64,000 bases of DNA from RYN-230 sp963723595 (GCA_963723595.1 CAVRRQ010000006.1:496001-560000), one strand, 5' to 3'; counted from the stretch's first letter, positions 43,437 to 52,679 are shown. Notes: generated by a model not told the origin, from the letters alone. Numbers and translations: made by a program.

Positions 43437-45245
43437 TCATTGAGCAAATGACCGGCCCGGCCGGACGGTACTGGCCAGGGAGGCCAGCCGCAGGGCATCC
43501 AGCGCGTCGTACGTCATCCAGATCGGCAGCTCACCGTTGTTCCAGCTCCACAGGGCGGCGGAGTCGCTGTGGCTGTCCCAGACCCAGGCCACCGCGTCGC
43601 TCACGGCCGGGTGGCTGGCGGGCAGGCCCACGGATACGAGGGCCTTGACGACCCAGGCCGCGGTGAAGTGCCGCGTGTAGAGCGTTTCTATCCCCGTCTC
43701 CAGCGGCCGGTCGATGATCTCGCTGACGTTCCCCAGGTCGCTCCCGACCAGCCAGGCCGCCGCCTGATCCAGGGCCTCCCCGACCTGCGACGTAGGGTGC
43801 CCGGCCTGGACCTGGGCCAGGGCCCGCACCGCGCGCGCGGTATGGGCGATCGACGGGGCCGGGGAGATGAGCAGCGGTTCCACCTTCTCGGGCCACAAGA
43901 GCAGGTCACCGTAGGGGCGCCGGGCCGCGAGCAGGTCTTCCACCAGGGAGAGCGTCAGCTCGGAGTCCGGCGCGAGCCGGCGGCTGGCTTCGAGGATCGT
44001 GCTCAGGATGTACGGCCGGTTCCTCTCGAAGTCCGTGATGTTCTCGCCCATCCGGGTCAGCTGGCCCTCCAGGGGCGTGGTCCCGTCGACCCGCCGCAAG
44101 GTTTCCAGGACCGCTGCGGTCACCTCAGGCCGGGGCTCGCGCTGAGTCTGGGCCGAGTATCCCCCGCCTTCTCCGGCCCGCTCCTTGAGCCGGCTGGCCA
44201 CCGGCATCAGGTCCGGAGCCAGCGAGCCCTCGAGCAGGAGCATGGCCCGCAGGCCGTAGGCGGTGGACGCCGCGGTCGCCCGGCCGCCGAGGCGGCGCAG
44301 ATCGTGCGGCCAGCCCTGGGGTTCGCCGCGCTCGTCCCGGGTCAGGCTGTCCCGCAGCGCGCGCGCGACGCCCTCGAACACCTGCAGCAACGAAGGGACC
44401 GAGGAGATCGCCAGGCCAGGTGGCACCGACCCGTGCCTGGCCCGCGCCGCCATCGTGCGAAGCTCCCGGGCCAGGCCGTGAATCGCGCCGCGGGCGGTCA
44501 GGTAGTCGTCGAGCGCCCGGGCCTGGGCGTCGGTGGGGAAGTCCTGGCCCGTTTCCCAGTCCGCGATCTGAGCCGGGGGGACGGACAGGGCCCCGGCGGC
44601 ATCGTCGAGGCTCACGCCCCGGGATCGCAGGGCCTTGCGCAGGTCCGCGCCGAAGACCCGCTTTTCCGCCGCGGGCAGCGGGACCGCTGGCGCGCCGGGC
44701 TGCGCCTCCATACCCGGGGGCGGTGCGGCCGCCCGGCCCGGCGGCGTGGTCAGGTCCGGATGCCCCAGCCCGTCCTGGCCGCCTGTCCCGGTCAGCGCCA
44801 TGGCCAGGGCAGCCAGCGCCTCGGTCTCCACCTCCAGCCGGAGCGCCCGGGGCGATGGCGGCCGCCCGGCGGGCCGCACCGCCCGGATCTCGTGCAGCCG
44901 GTCCCAGTTGGCCAGCAGTGCTGTGCGGCGGCGGCCCAGATCCGGGGCGTAGAGCTCGGGGTCCTCCGGAACCGCGGCCGCGGACAGCTCCAGGCTGAGG
45001 CTCACGTCAGCCACGATGCTCAGCGTGGGCTCCAGGGAGCTGGCCGCCTCGCGGACCGCCCGGACGATCGCCCGCTCCGGCCCGTCGCCCGCCGTCATGA
45101 AGACCCGGACCCGGTCGAGCCCGGTCAGCGTGGTCAGCGGCAGCTCCGTGCCGGAGAGCCGGTCTTCCTGCAGCCCGGCGCGCGTCCGGAGGCTTTTGAG
45201 CAGGGACGCGACGCCCGCCGCGACGGGGTCCAGGGGCTCGGACAT
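43437..45245 (-). CDS. HTH protein with C-terminal alpha/alpha-toroid (terpene-cyclase-like) repeats
   Basis: This 602-residue cytoplasmic protein begins with a conserved-looking N-terminal segment (VASLLKSLRTRAGLQEDRLS, and WDRLHEIRAVRP at about 125). A Cro/XRE-type HTH follows at about residues 195-250 (FGADLRKALRSRGVSLDDAA, ADWETGQDFPTDAQARALDD). The last 300 residues are helical repeats ending TLYTRHFTAAWVVKALVSVG, AVAWVWDSHSDSAALWSW and GELPIWMTYDALDALRLASL, resembling prenyltransferase/squalene-cyclase toroid repeats. The catalytic DxDD of cyclases is not seen, so it is probably a sensor or regulator. The ATG follows AGAAGGACG. It heads the radical SAM/PfkB block. Confidence 0.7.
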   Translation of the reverse strand: MSEPLDPVAAGVASLLKSLRTRAGLQEDRLSGTELPLTTLTGLDRVRVFMTAGDGPERAIVRAVREAASSLEPTLSIVADVSLSLELSAAAVPEDPELYAPDLGRRRTALLANWDRLHEIRAVRPAGRPPSPRALRLEVETEALAALAMALTGTGGQDGLGHPDLTTPPGRAAAPPPGMEAQPGAPAVPLPAAEKRVFGADLRKALRSRGVSLDDAAGALSVPPAQIADWETGQDFPTDAQARALDDYLTARGAIHGLARELRTMAARARHGSVPPGLAISSVPSLLQVFEGVARALRDSLTRDERGEPQGWPHDLRRLGGRATAASTAYGLRAMLLLEGSLAPDLMPVASRLKERAGEGGGYSAQTQREPRPEVTAAVLETLRRVDGTTPLEGQLTRMGENITDFERNRPYILSTILEASRRLAPDSELTLSLVEDLLAARRPYGDLLLWPEKVEPLLISPAPSIAHTARAVRALAQVQAGHPTSQVGEALDQAAAWLVGSDLGNVSEIIDRPLETGIETLYTRHFTAAWVVKALVSVGLPASHPAVSDAVAWVWDSHSDSAALWSWNNGELPIWMTYDALDALRLASLASTVRPGRSFAQ

Positions 45246-45353
45246 CGTCCTTCTTAAAAGATCGGAAACATCGGTTAAGGGCAGAAGATCAGCTTAGCCG
45301 ACAAGTAGTTACGCAGAGACGCGCCGCGTTGTCAAGCTATGTCAATTGCCGAA

Positions 45354-45391
45354 GACAGTTGACGGACAGTTGACGACATGCCCGACAGTTG
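45354..45391. repeat. Iterated GACAGTTG motifs in a divergent promoter
   Basis: Two perfect tandem copies of GACAGTTGACG (45354-45364 and 45365-45375) are followed by a third GACAGTTG at 45384-45391. Starts are 11 and 19 bases apart. Related TGTCAA words occur just upstream (45330-45346). The 11-base spacing places the first two on one face of the helix, as for cooperative regulator binding between the HTH/toroid gene and the lipoprotein operon. Confidence 0.6.
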
Positions 45392-45424
45392 TCATGCTGA
45401 AGGAGCAGCACCCCAGGAGGTCCC

Positions 45425-45598
45425 ATGGCCAGGGCAGTACAACGCGACGCCGCTCCCGTCCGCCGGCCTGGGGCCGCCTCCCGCCGGGCCACCTGCGCCC
45501 GCCGCACTCCGTTAGCCGCCGCTCGATCATCCGCGCCGACGCCCGTACATCTCCGGGCCATCTCCACGCTCATCACTCCCCACCGGGAGGAACGATGA
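45425..45598 (+). CDS. Small basic ORF (57 codons) coupled to the lipoprotein gene
   Basis: The ATG at 45425 is preceded by AGGAGG 4 bases upstream, and the TGA overlaps the ATG of the next gene (ATGA). It encodes 57 residues rich in Arg and Ala (MARAVQRDAAPVRRPGAASR at the start, ITPHREER at the end). There is no recognisable domain. The start signal and the overlap support translation, but the composition could also be that of a non-conserved leader ORF. Confidence 0.45.
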   Translation: MARAVQRDAAPVRRPGAASRRATCARRTPLAAARSSAPTPVHLRAISTLITPHREER

Positions 45599-46770
45599 CT
45601 CGTTGTTTTCGCCACCGGCTGGCCGGCCCCCTGCTGCTGCTCGCGGCCCTGCCAGCGTCCCTGCTCATCACGGGCTGCCAGGCCCCGAGCCACGTCGCTG
45701 ACATCGTGGTGGTGCTGCCCAGCGCCACCGCCAACGAGGCGGAACCCGTGCTCGCCGCCGCTGACCGTGCCCTGCTCTACCAGGCCGGGGCGAGCAGCAC
45801 CAAGGGCGTCGCCTACGTGATCAACCCCGCGACCGGCCAGCCCACCCGGGTCAGCCTGACCCCGCTGCGGGCCGACGGCCAGGTCGAGTACGGGCCACGC
45901 CGCGGCTACCTGCTCACGCAGAACGTGGACCGGGTGCAGCAGGTGCTCCGCACCGAGGCCGCCACCGGGCCGTTCGACCTGCTCCAGCTGATCTCGACCG
46001 CGGTACGGGCCACGTCCCATCCGGGCACGCTGCTCATCCTGTCCTCGGGACTGTCCACGGCGGGCGGCTTCAACCTGCGGGACGTGGGCTGGGACGCGAA
46101 TCCCGCCACCGTGGCCGGGCAGCTGCAGCAGCGCGGCCTGCTGCCGCGGCTGGCCGGCTGGCGGGTGGACTTCTCCGGGCTGGCCGACGTGGCCCGGCCC
46201 CAGCCCGCGCTGCCGCTGCCGCAGCGCACGACCCTCACCGGCTACTGGATGGCGATCTGCCGCACCGCCCGGGCCACCGCCTGCCGCGATGACGACACCA
46301 TCCGCCCGGATCCGCCGTCCCGCAGCACGACCCCGGTCCCCGTGGTGCCGGTCCCCGCCGTCACGCCGGTCGCCGGGCCGCATCACGCGGCGGGCGTCAG
46401 CGTCCCGGCGGACGAGCTCTTCCCGTTCGACAGCGCCCGGCTGCTCGCGGGGGCGGACGGCATCCTGCGCCCGCTCGTCGGCCAGGCCCGGGCCGGGCAC
46501 CGGCTGGTGTCCATCTCCGGGTACGCCTCACCAGACGGCGGCTCGGGCCCGTACAACCTGGCCCTGTCCAGATCCCGGGCCCTGTCCGTCCGGGACCGGC
46601 TGCTCGCTCTCGGCCTGCCGCCCGGCCAGGTCGCCCAGGTGACCGGCCTCGGCACGGACGGCCTGACCCTCCGCGCCTGCTACCGGCACGGCCAGCTCGA
46701 CGAAACCGTCTGCGCCACGATGCGCCGGGTCGTCATCCTCCTCAACCCTCAGTCCGCGGCCAAGACCTGA
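45595..46770 (+). CDS. Lipoprotein with OmpA-like C-terminal domain
   Basis: This 391-residue precursor has a lipobox LLITGC at about residues 22-27. The N-terminal domain (HVADIVVVLPSATANEAEPV, LLQLISTAVRATSHPGTLLI, LSSGLSTAGGFNLRD) suggests a von Willebrand A-like fold. A Pro/Val linker (VPVVPVPAVTPVAGP) leads to an OmpA-like domain: LFPFDSARLLAGADGILRPL, ISGYASPDGGSGPYNLALSR, SRALSVRDRLLALG, RRVVILL. OmpA domains usually grip peptidoglycan. The ATG has GGGAGG upstream. The next membrane-protein gene follows after 22 bases and probably encodes a partner. Confidence 0.8.
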   Translation: MTRCFRHRLAGPLLLLAALPASLLITGCQAPSHVADIVVVLPSATANEAEPVLAAADRALLYQAGASSTKGVAYVINPATGQPTRVSLTPLRADGQVEYGPRRGYLLTQNVDRVQQVLRTEAATGPFDLLQLISTAVRATSHPGTLLILSSGLSTAGGFNLRDVGWDANPATVAGQLQQRGLLPRLAGWRVDFSGLADVARPQPALPLPQRTTLTGYWMAICRTARATACRDDDTIRPDPPSRSTTPVPVVPVPAVTPVAGPHHAAGVSVPADELFPFDSARLLAGADGILRPLVGQARAGHRLVSISGYASPDGGSGPYNLALSRSRALSVRDRLLALGLPPGQVAQVTGLGTDGLTLRACYRHGQLDETVCATMRRVVILLNPQSAAKT

Positions 46771-46792
46771 CCGCTCGACCCTGGAGCCAGAA

Positions 46793-48211
46793 ATGACCAT
46801 TCCCGAGTACCCCAGCCGCCCGGCGGCCGACCCGCGCCTCGATCTCGCCGTCCCGCCCCCCAGGAACGGGCGGGCGGGCACCAGTTTTCCCGAGGACCCA
46901 TTCCCCGCGGAGCCGCTGGACGGCGGGCTCCCCGGCGACCTGTCCGCGGCCGCGCGTGAGCAGCGCGCCCGGCGGCGGTCCCGGTCGCGGGTGCGCCGCG
47001 GCTTCGCCAGGCTGCTGACCGGCCGCCGGCTGTCCCACCGCCGGGCGGTCGCCGCCCTCGTCGCCGAGGACGACCACATCGGTGCGGGCCGGGACCTGGC
47101 CCTGCCCACGCACGGCGAGACCGCGATCCAGGCCGTGGGCAAGTCGGGCGCCGACGCCGAGCTGGCCCGGTCCCAGCGCCACCTGGAGCGGGAAGCCCGC
47201 GGCGCGGACGCGCTGCGGGCCCGGCAGGCTGAGCTCTACACGAGGGCCGGTTACCGGACGGGGATCCGGGTCCGGCATCCCGACGGAGGGCGGCGCCCGG
47301 TCTGCGAGGCCCAGCAGGATGAGGCCGCCGCGCGCCGGCGGATCGAGGACGAGACCGCCCGCGGCTCCCGCAAGCATCACCGGCTGCCCTGGTGGATCGG
47401 CCGCATCCCGCTCGTCGTCCTGGTGGCCGACTTCAGCCTGCTGCTGTACTTCTTCTCCGGGATCACGGACGTGAACTGGGGCAGCCCCCTGTCCGCCGGC
47501 CTGGTCTTCGCGATCCTGCTCGCGGCCATGGTGACCGTGCTGTCCTACGGATTCCTGGCCTTCGCCGGGCACCGGCTGCGCGGCTACAAGGACCACTCGG
47601 GCGCGGTGGCGTTCACCGAGCTCGACGTCCTGACCAAGGTGGCCTGCTGGGCCTCGGCCGCCGGCGTCGCGGTCCTGGCCACGCTGATGTTCATCCGGAT
47701 GCGCGCCGAGGTGCTCGACGCCCTCGGCGGCAGCGCCTGGACCACGGCCCTGGTCATCGCGCTGGCCGTCGCCGTCGTGAGCGCCATGGCCAACTTCCTC
47801 GTGGTGGCGATCCACGCGCTCGACGGTTCCCACGAGGTCGCCCGGCTCAACGCCCTGTCATCCGCGGTCAGCGGGCCGCTCGGCCAGGCGCACGAGATGC
47901 GCGAGCAGGCCGACGTCATCCCGCACCGCATCGCCGTCCGGCGGCGCCGGGCCCGCCGGGCCGCGATCGCGGCCGTCACCCGGGCGGGCCGCTCCCAGTG
48001 CGCCGCCGACCAGGCCATCTCGGCCGCGCGGGCCGCGCACCAGGGAACCGGCCCGCACAGTGGGCCGCCCAGCGATCCCAACCAGCACGAGCACGTCGCC
48101 GGGTACCGCGACCCCGGATCCGTCCCGCGGGCCGACCTGCGCGCGCTGCGGGCCACGCTCGGGGACATCGACACGGAGCTGCCGCAGGGTCCGGCCGCAG
48201 ACCGGGGGTGA
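46793..48211 (+). CDS. Polytopic membrane protein of unknown function
   Basis: This 472-residue protein has a cytoplasmic N-terminal 190 residues, charged and Arg-rich, with a heptad-like ELARSQRHLEREARGADALR. About four transmembrane helices follow between residues 200 and 350 (IPLVVLVADFSLLLYFFSG, AGLVFAILLAAMVTVLSYGF, KVACWASAAGVAVLATLMF, TALVIALAVAVVSAMANFLV). A basic C-terminal domain ends the protein. I recognise no family. Its tight linkage to the OmpA-like lipoprotein suggests a membrane-to-wall complex. The ATG follows GGAG. Confidence 0.7.
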   Translation: MTIPEYPSRPAADPRLDLAVPPPRNGRAGTSFPEDPFPAEPLDGGLPGDLSAAAREQRARRRSRSRVRRGFARLLTGRRLSHRRAVAALVAEDDHIGAGRDLALPTHGETAIQAVGKSGADAELARSQRHLEREARGADALRARQAELYTRAGYRTGIRVRHPDGGRRPVCEAQQDEAAARRRIEDETARGSRKHHRLPWWIGRIPLVVLVADFSLLLYFFSGITDVNWGSPLSAGLVFAILLAAMVTVLSYGFLAFAGHRLRGYKDHSGAVAFTELDVLTKVACWASAAGVAVLATLMFIRMRAEVLDALGGSAWTTALVIALAVAVVSAMANFLVVAIHALDGSHEVARLNALSSAVSGPLGQAHEMREQADVIPHRIAVRRRRARRAAIAAVTRAGRSQCAADQAISAARAAHQGTGPHSGPPSDPNQHEHVAGYRDPGSVPRADLRALRATLGDIDTELPQGPAADRG

Positions 48212-48218
48212 CGGGGGC

Positions 48219-48316
48219 CGTCCCCGGCCGGGACCGGTCCGGGTCCCGGCCGGGGACGCTACGGGAGCCGGCGCGGCCGCGCCCGGGCGCACGGGGACGC
48301 CCGGCGCGGCCGCGCC
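48219..48316. terminator. Double hairpin between convergent genes (bidirectional terminator)
   Basis: A perfect 17-bp stem (48219-48235 with 48242-48258, 6-base loop) is followed by a second stem of about 19 bp (48270-48289 with 48298-48316, one bulged C). The second is followed by CTCTTTACC on the + strand. The pair separates the convergent membrane-protein and Clp-N genes. Confidence 0.8.
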
Positions 48317-48355
48317 TCTTTACCTGGTCCCCCGCCTTACTGGTCCCCCCGGGTC

Positions 48356-49413
48356 TTACGCGGCGGGCCGGCCCTTCTCCGGGGCCGCCCTCCTGGCCCT
48401 TCTCCCGGCGGCCGGCCTCACCGGCGGCGCCCAAGGCCCGCTGGCGGATGTCCTCCAGGCTGTCGCGCAGGGCCAGCCAGACCTGGGCCAGGCTGTCACT
48501 GACCGGAACGTCACCGGGAATGGTGCCGGGCTCCGCGGCCTGGTCGCCGAGGGCATCGACGGCCGCCCGGGCCAGGGCCCGGAGAGCGGGATCGGTCACC
48601 TCGAGCACCAGGCCGCCGTCGGTCACCCGGACGGCCATGTGGCGCCGCCCCCGCTGCTCGGGCTGCTCGTCGCTGGTCCCGGCGACCTCGGCGTGGCGGA
48701 GCGCCTCGCGGGCCTCGTCGAGGTTGATGCCCAGCGCAGTCAGGGTCCTGGCCGCGGCGCTGTCCGGATCTGCCAGCGCGGCGAGCAGCAGATGATGGGA
48801 GCCCACGGGCTGGCCCCCGGCCAGCCGGGCGGCTTCGGCCAGCCCGGCGTCGGCCGCGGGCGTCGTCGGCATCCCGTGGCCGTCGGGTTCATCGGACTCC
48901 CCGGCCTCGCCTGCCTCGCCGGCCAGGAGCGGCTCGTTACGCCGGCGCAGCCATCGGCGGCCCTGCAGCGCCTCCGCCGCCGGGAGCAGGTCGACCACCG
49001 CCTGGCGGACCGCGGTCAGGTCACCGGCGCGCTCGGTCAGGATCTGCGCGGCGACCCCCTCGCCCTCCCGGACCAGGCCGAGCAGGAGGTGCTCGGTGCC
49101 GATGTAGTTGTGGCTCAGCCTGAGGGCCTCGCGGAGCGAAAGCTCCAGGACCTTCTTGGCCCGCGGCGTGAACGGGATCCTGCCCTTGGGCGGGTGGCTG
49201 CCCCGGCTGACCCGGGCTACGACCTCGTCCTGGGTGCCGGCCGCCGTCATCCCGAAACGGGTGCTCAGGAGCCTGGGCGGCGACCCCCTCGGTCTCCCGG
49301 ACCAGGCCGAGCAGGAGGTGCTCGGTGCCGATGTAGTTGTGGTTCAGCCCGCGGGCCTCTTCCTGGGCCAGGACGACTACGCGGCGGGCTCGGTCAGTGA
49401 ATCGCTCGAACAT
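48356..49413 (-). CDS. Clp N-terminal (repeat) domain protein, one or two one-base frameshifts
   Basis: The protein opens with MFERFTDRARRVVVLAQEEA and NHNYIGTEHLLLGLVRETEG, the ClpC N-domain. After a break at about 49272 (one extra G) it repeats the same half-domain (TPRAKKVLELSLREALRLSH, NYIGTEHLLLGLVREGEG). A second, more diverged Clp-like unit follows (AEAARLAGGQPVGSHHLLLA, LTALGINLDEAREAL). No AAA+ ATPase module is present, so it is an adaptor-like or stand-alone substrate-binding protein. The frame stays open far into the next gene; a second extra base near 48385 would end it at 48356 (PEKGRPAA). Confidence 0.78.
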
Positions 49414-49519
49414 GGAACCACTGTCGGACGGAGCCTAGACCCTGTCAATACCATGCTAATAGTATGGTCTTCGTTGCGGAGACTACGGAAGCGGCGCGGC
49501 GGGCCAGGGAGGTGCGGCG

Positions 49520-49880
49520 GTGGAATGGGAAGACCGGCTCGATGCCTGGGAGGTTGAACTCGAGCTGGCGGCCCAGCTGGAGGGCTCGGACTGGGTCACG
49601 CTGGAGCGGGCCGCCGCCGAGACCGGGCGCCTCGCGGGCCGCGCTGCGGACCTGGTACCGCTCGGGGCAGATCCCGTCGCGCCTGGTGGACGGCCCGCAC
49701 GGCCCGCAGCGGCTGGTGCCGCTGGCGATGGTGGCCAGCCGGGCCGAGGCGTCACCGCGGCTGCGCCGGACCGCGGAGCGCCGGCTCGCGGACCAGGCGG
49801 AACTGGAGATCCTGCGGTACCGGATCGACCAGCTGGAGCTGCGGCTGGCCGCGCTGGAGCAGCGCCAGCTGCCGGCCTGA
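49520..49880 (+). CDS. Small HTH plus coiled-coil protein, one-base frameshift
   Basis: After deleting one G at about 49624 the protein has about 119 residues. An acidic helix (EWEDRLDAWEVELELAAQLE) is followed by a MerR/excisionase-like HTH (WVTLERAAAETG, then ASRAALRTWYRSGQIPSRLV). A C-terminal coiled coil (ADQAELEILRYRIDQLELRL) would drive dimerisation. It is a probable DNA-binding protein of unknown target. The GTG start has GGGAGG 8 bases upstream. It converges with the flavin hydroxylase gene. Confidence 0.6.
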
Positions 49881-49898
49881 GGCAGCGGCGGCGGCGGC

Positions 49899-51691
49899 CT
49901 ACGCGGGACGGTGCGGTGCCCAGGACCGAGGTGAGGGCCTGGCGGAGCCAGCGCGCGGCGGCCTCGGCGGAGTCGGGGGCGCTCGCGTGCCGGGCCGCGA
50001 CGTACAGGTCCGGGCGGACCACGAGCACGCCGCCGTCGGAGATCTCCCGCAGCTCGGCCCAGGTGCCGTACGGGTCCTCGAACGGCTGCCCCGGGCCGAC
50101 CGAGACTGCGGCGACCGGCAGGCCGGTCTCCGGCCGAGAACGCTTCCGCCGCGTCGAGCCACGCCTGGCCGCCGATTCCGGTCCACACGCTGAACGTCCC
50201 GTGGCCGGCCAGGTCCAGCGTGGAGACGCGGTGCCCGGCGCGGGTGACCCAGGTGTGCGGCAGCTTCGCGCCCGGCCAGGTCGTCGGCTGGGCGTAGAGC
50301 TCGGGGTCCCGGGTGAACGCGGGCATCGCCGTGCCGTCCGGGATGACGGCCGCCGAGGCGTAGCGGTGGTTGTGCTCGACGCCGTGCGCGTCGAACTCGT
50401 AGGCCTTGTAGGCGATGGCCTCGCGCAGGCTCTCGCGGATCTTCTCGCCCTCCGGGCCGGGCGCCTTGCGCAGCGCGAGCTGCCGGTTCAGCTTGCCCAC
50501 GTCGGTGGTGTCGTCCACGTCGAGCGCGGCGACGATGCGGCCGGTGTCGGCGATGCTCTGGTTGGCCCGCTCCACGATCTGCCGGGCGACCGGCGCCCGC
50601 TCGGCGTTATAGGAATCGAGCAGGGACGGGGCGGCCAGGCCCGCCAGCACGTGGTGCAGCTTCCAGGCCAGGTTGTAGGAGTCCTGGATCGAGGTGTTGG
50701 AGCCGAGCCCGTTGGTCGGCGGGTGCCGGTGCACAGCATCGCCGACGCAGAAGACCCGCCGGTCTGCGATGGTCGTGGCGAAGTGATGGTTCACCGTCCA
50801 CGGCAGCCGGGAGGTGACCCGCATCTCGAAGTCGTCGGTGCCGACCAGCTGCACGGCCAGCTCGCGGGCGAACTCGTCGGTGATCTCGGGCGGACCGGCG
50901 GCGGCCTCGTAGCCCCACATCAGCATCCACTCGTGCCACGGCTTGATCATCCGCAGCACGCCCAGCCCGACGCCTTCCTTCTCGGCCCCCGGCTGCACCA
51001 TCCAGTACAGGACGGACGGCCGGTACTCGACGAAGCGGCTCAGGTCGGCCTCGAAGATGATGTGCAGCGCGCCGCCCACCGCGCCCGGGCCCTCGAACGG
51101 CAGGTCCAGGTCGGCCGCGACCTTGCTCCGGGCGCCGTCCGCGCCGACCACGTACTTCGAGCGGATCGCGTAGGTCGCGCCGGTCAGCCGGTCGAGGACC
51201 TGGGTGGTCACGCCCGAGTCGTCCTGGACGTGGGACAGGTACTCGGTGTCGAACCGGACCTTGGCCCCGCGGGCCTGCGCGGCCTGCATCATCACCGGCT
51301 CGGTGATGGTCTGCGGGGCGTCCAGCATCGTGCACGGGCTCTGCAGCTCGTAGTCGTGATGGCGCCGCGTGTCGGTGCCCCAGGACGGGATCCGGCCCAG
51401 CTCGTCGCCGGCCAGGCTGGTGCAGAACGTGGTGTTGCCCATCCATTCCCAGGGCGTGGCCTCGCGCATCAGCCGCTGTTCCAGGCCCATGTCCCGCAGC
51501 GTCTCCATCGTGCGCTGGTTCGTGATGTGGGCCCGGGGCGTGTCGGACAGGTGCCCGTACTTCGTCACCACCATGGTCCGGGTCCCGTACGTGGCCAGGA
51601 ACAGCGCGGCGGCCGCGCCGCCCGGCCCCGAGCCGACCACCAGGACGTCGGTTTCCACGGCAGGTGCCTCATTGCTCACCGGATGGCTCAC
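49899..51691 (-). CDS. FAD-dependent aromatic monooxygenase (phenol hydroxylase/TfdB-like), frameshifted
   Basis: This class A flavin hydroxylase has VLVVGSGPGGAAAALFLATY (GxGxxG), the mid motif YVVGADGARSKVAADLDLPF (DG), and VFCVGDAVHRHPPTNGLGSN (GD). A C-terminal thioredoxin-like domain follows, reading after correction SVGPGQPFEDPYGTWAELRE and GGVLVVRPDLYVAARHAS. Deleting one C at about 50139 restores this tail; a second extra base near 49905 would give the stop at 49899. The GTG at 51691 follows AAAGGGGAG. It probably ortho-hydroxylates a phenolic substrate with NAD(P)H. The IclR gene is divergent. Confidence 0.85.
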
Positions 51692-51835
51692 GGAACGGCT
51701 CCCCTTTGATGTCCCGGAAATCGGCCCGCCGATGCGGACGGATGTACGCATAGCGGCGCCTGGCAGTACGATGCCCGCGCAAACGTAGCACTGTCAAGGG
51801 CGCGCACGCTGGGCCGATACGGAGGGCAGACGGGC

Positions 51836-52679
51836 ATGGCCGGTCGTGGTGAAGGACCCGACTTCGTCGAGTCGCTGGCCCGCGGGCTGGACGTGCTGCA
51901 GTGCTTCAGCGCCGAGCGGCCGCGGATGAGCCTGAGCGAGATCGCCGAGGTCTCCGGCCTGTACCGGCCGACCGCGCGGCGGCTGCTGCTGACGCTGGAG
52001 GAGCTGGGGTTCGTGCGCCTGGCCGACGGCCAGTTCTCGCTCACGCCCCGGGTCCTGTCGCTGGGGATGGCCTTCGTCGCGTCGCTCGGCCTGTGGGAAG
52101 TCGGCCGCCCGCACCTCGAGCGGCTCGTCGCCCAGACCGGCGAGTCGTCGTCCATGTCCCAGCTGGACGGCTCGGACATCGTCTACGTCGCGCGGGTCGC
52201 CGTGCCCAAGCTGATCACCCTGCGGGTCGAGATCGGGACCCGGTTCCCCGCGCCCTACACCTCGCAGGGCAAGGTCCTGCTGGCCGCCCTCGGCCCCGGA
52301 CGAGCTGGCCGGCGTGCTGGCCCAGCCGAGCCGCTCCGGGCTGCCGCGCTTCCTGCCCCGGGACCCGGGGGCGTTCGGCGAGGAGCTGTGCACGATCCGG
52401 GCCCGCGGGTGGGCCCTGGCCGACGAGGAACTGGCGCCGGGCATCCGGTCGGTCGCCGCGCCGGTGCGGGACGGCACGGGCACGGTCCGGGCGGCCATGA
52501 ACGTGACCGTGCACGCGGCGGAGACGACCGTGGAGCGGCTGACCGGGGAGTACCTGCCGCTGCTGCTGCGGACGGCGGGGGACGTGTCGGCCGACTGGGC
52601 GCTGTGGCAGTCGCGGCCGTACTCCGAGGTGCCGTCCGGCCAGGACGTGTCCTCGCGAGGCGGACGCTCGTCCGGATAG
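51836..52679 (+). CDS. IclR-family transcriptional regulator, one-base frameshift
   Basis: Residues about 8-75 are the winged HTH (FVESLARGLDVLQCFSAERP, then MSLSEIAEVSGLYRPTARRL). The effector domain follows (ESSSMSQLDGSDIVYVARVA, RFPAPYTSQGKVLLAALG, ALADEELAPGIRSVAAPVRD). One extra C at about 52295 splits the gene; removing it gives GPDELAGVLAQPSRSGLPRF and about 280 residues. This wording resembles PcaR/PobR-type regulators of aromatic catabolism, which fits the divergent aromatic hydroxylase 144 bases away. Confidence 0.87.

Noticed and set aside
43437..45245. Functional terpene or squalene cyclase
   Set aside because: The C-terminal repeats look like the toroid, but no DxDD acid motif or QW-rich active site was seen, and the protein has an HTH.
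45595..48211. Zorya-type defence system (membrane protein plus OmpA-domain protein)
   Set aside because: The membrane protein has no MotA/ExbB-like signature, the OmpA protein is a lipoprotein, and no ZorC/ZorD partners are present.
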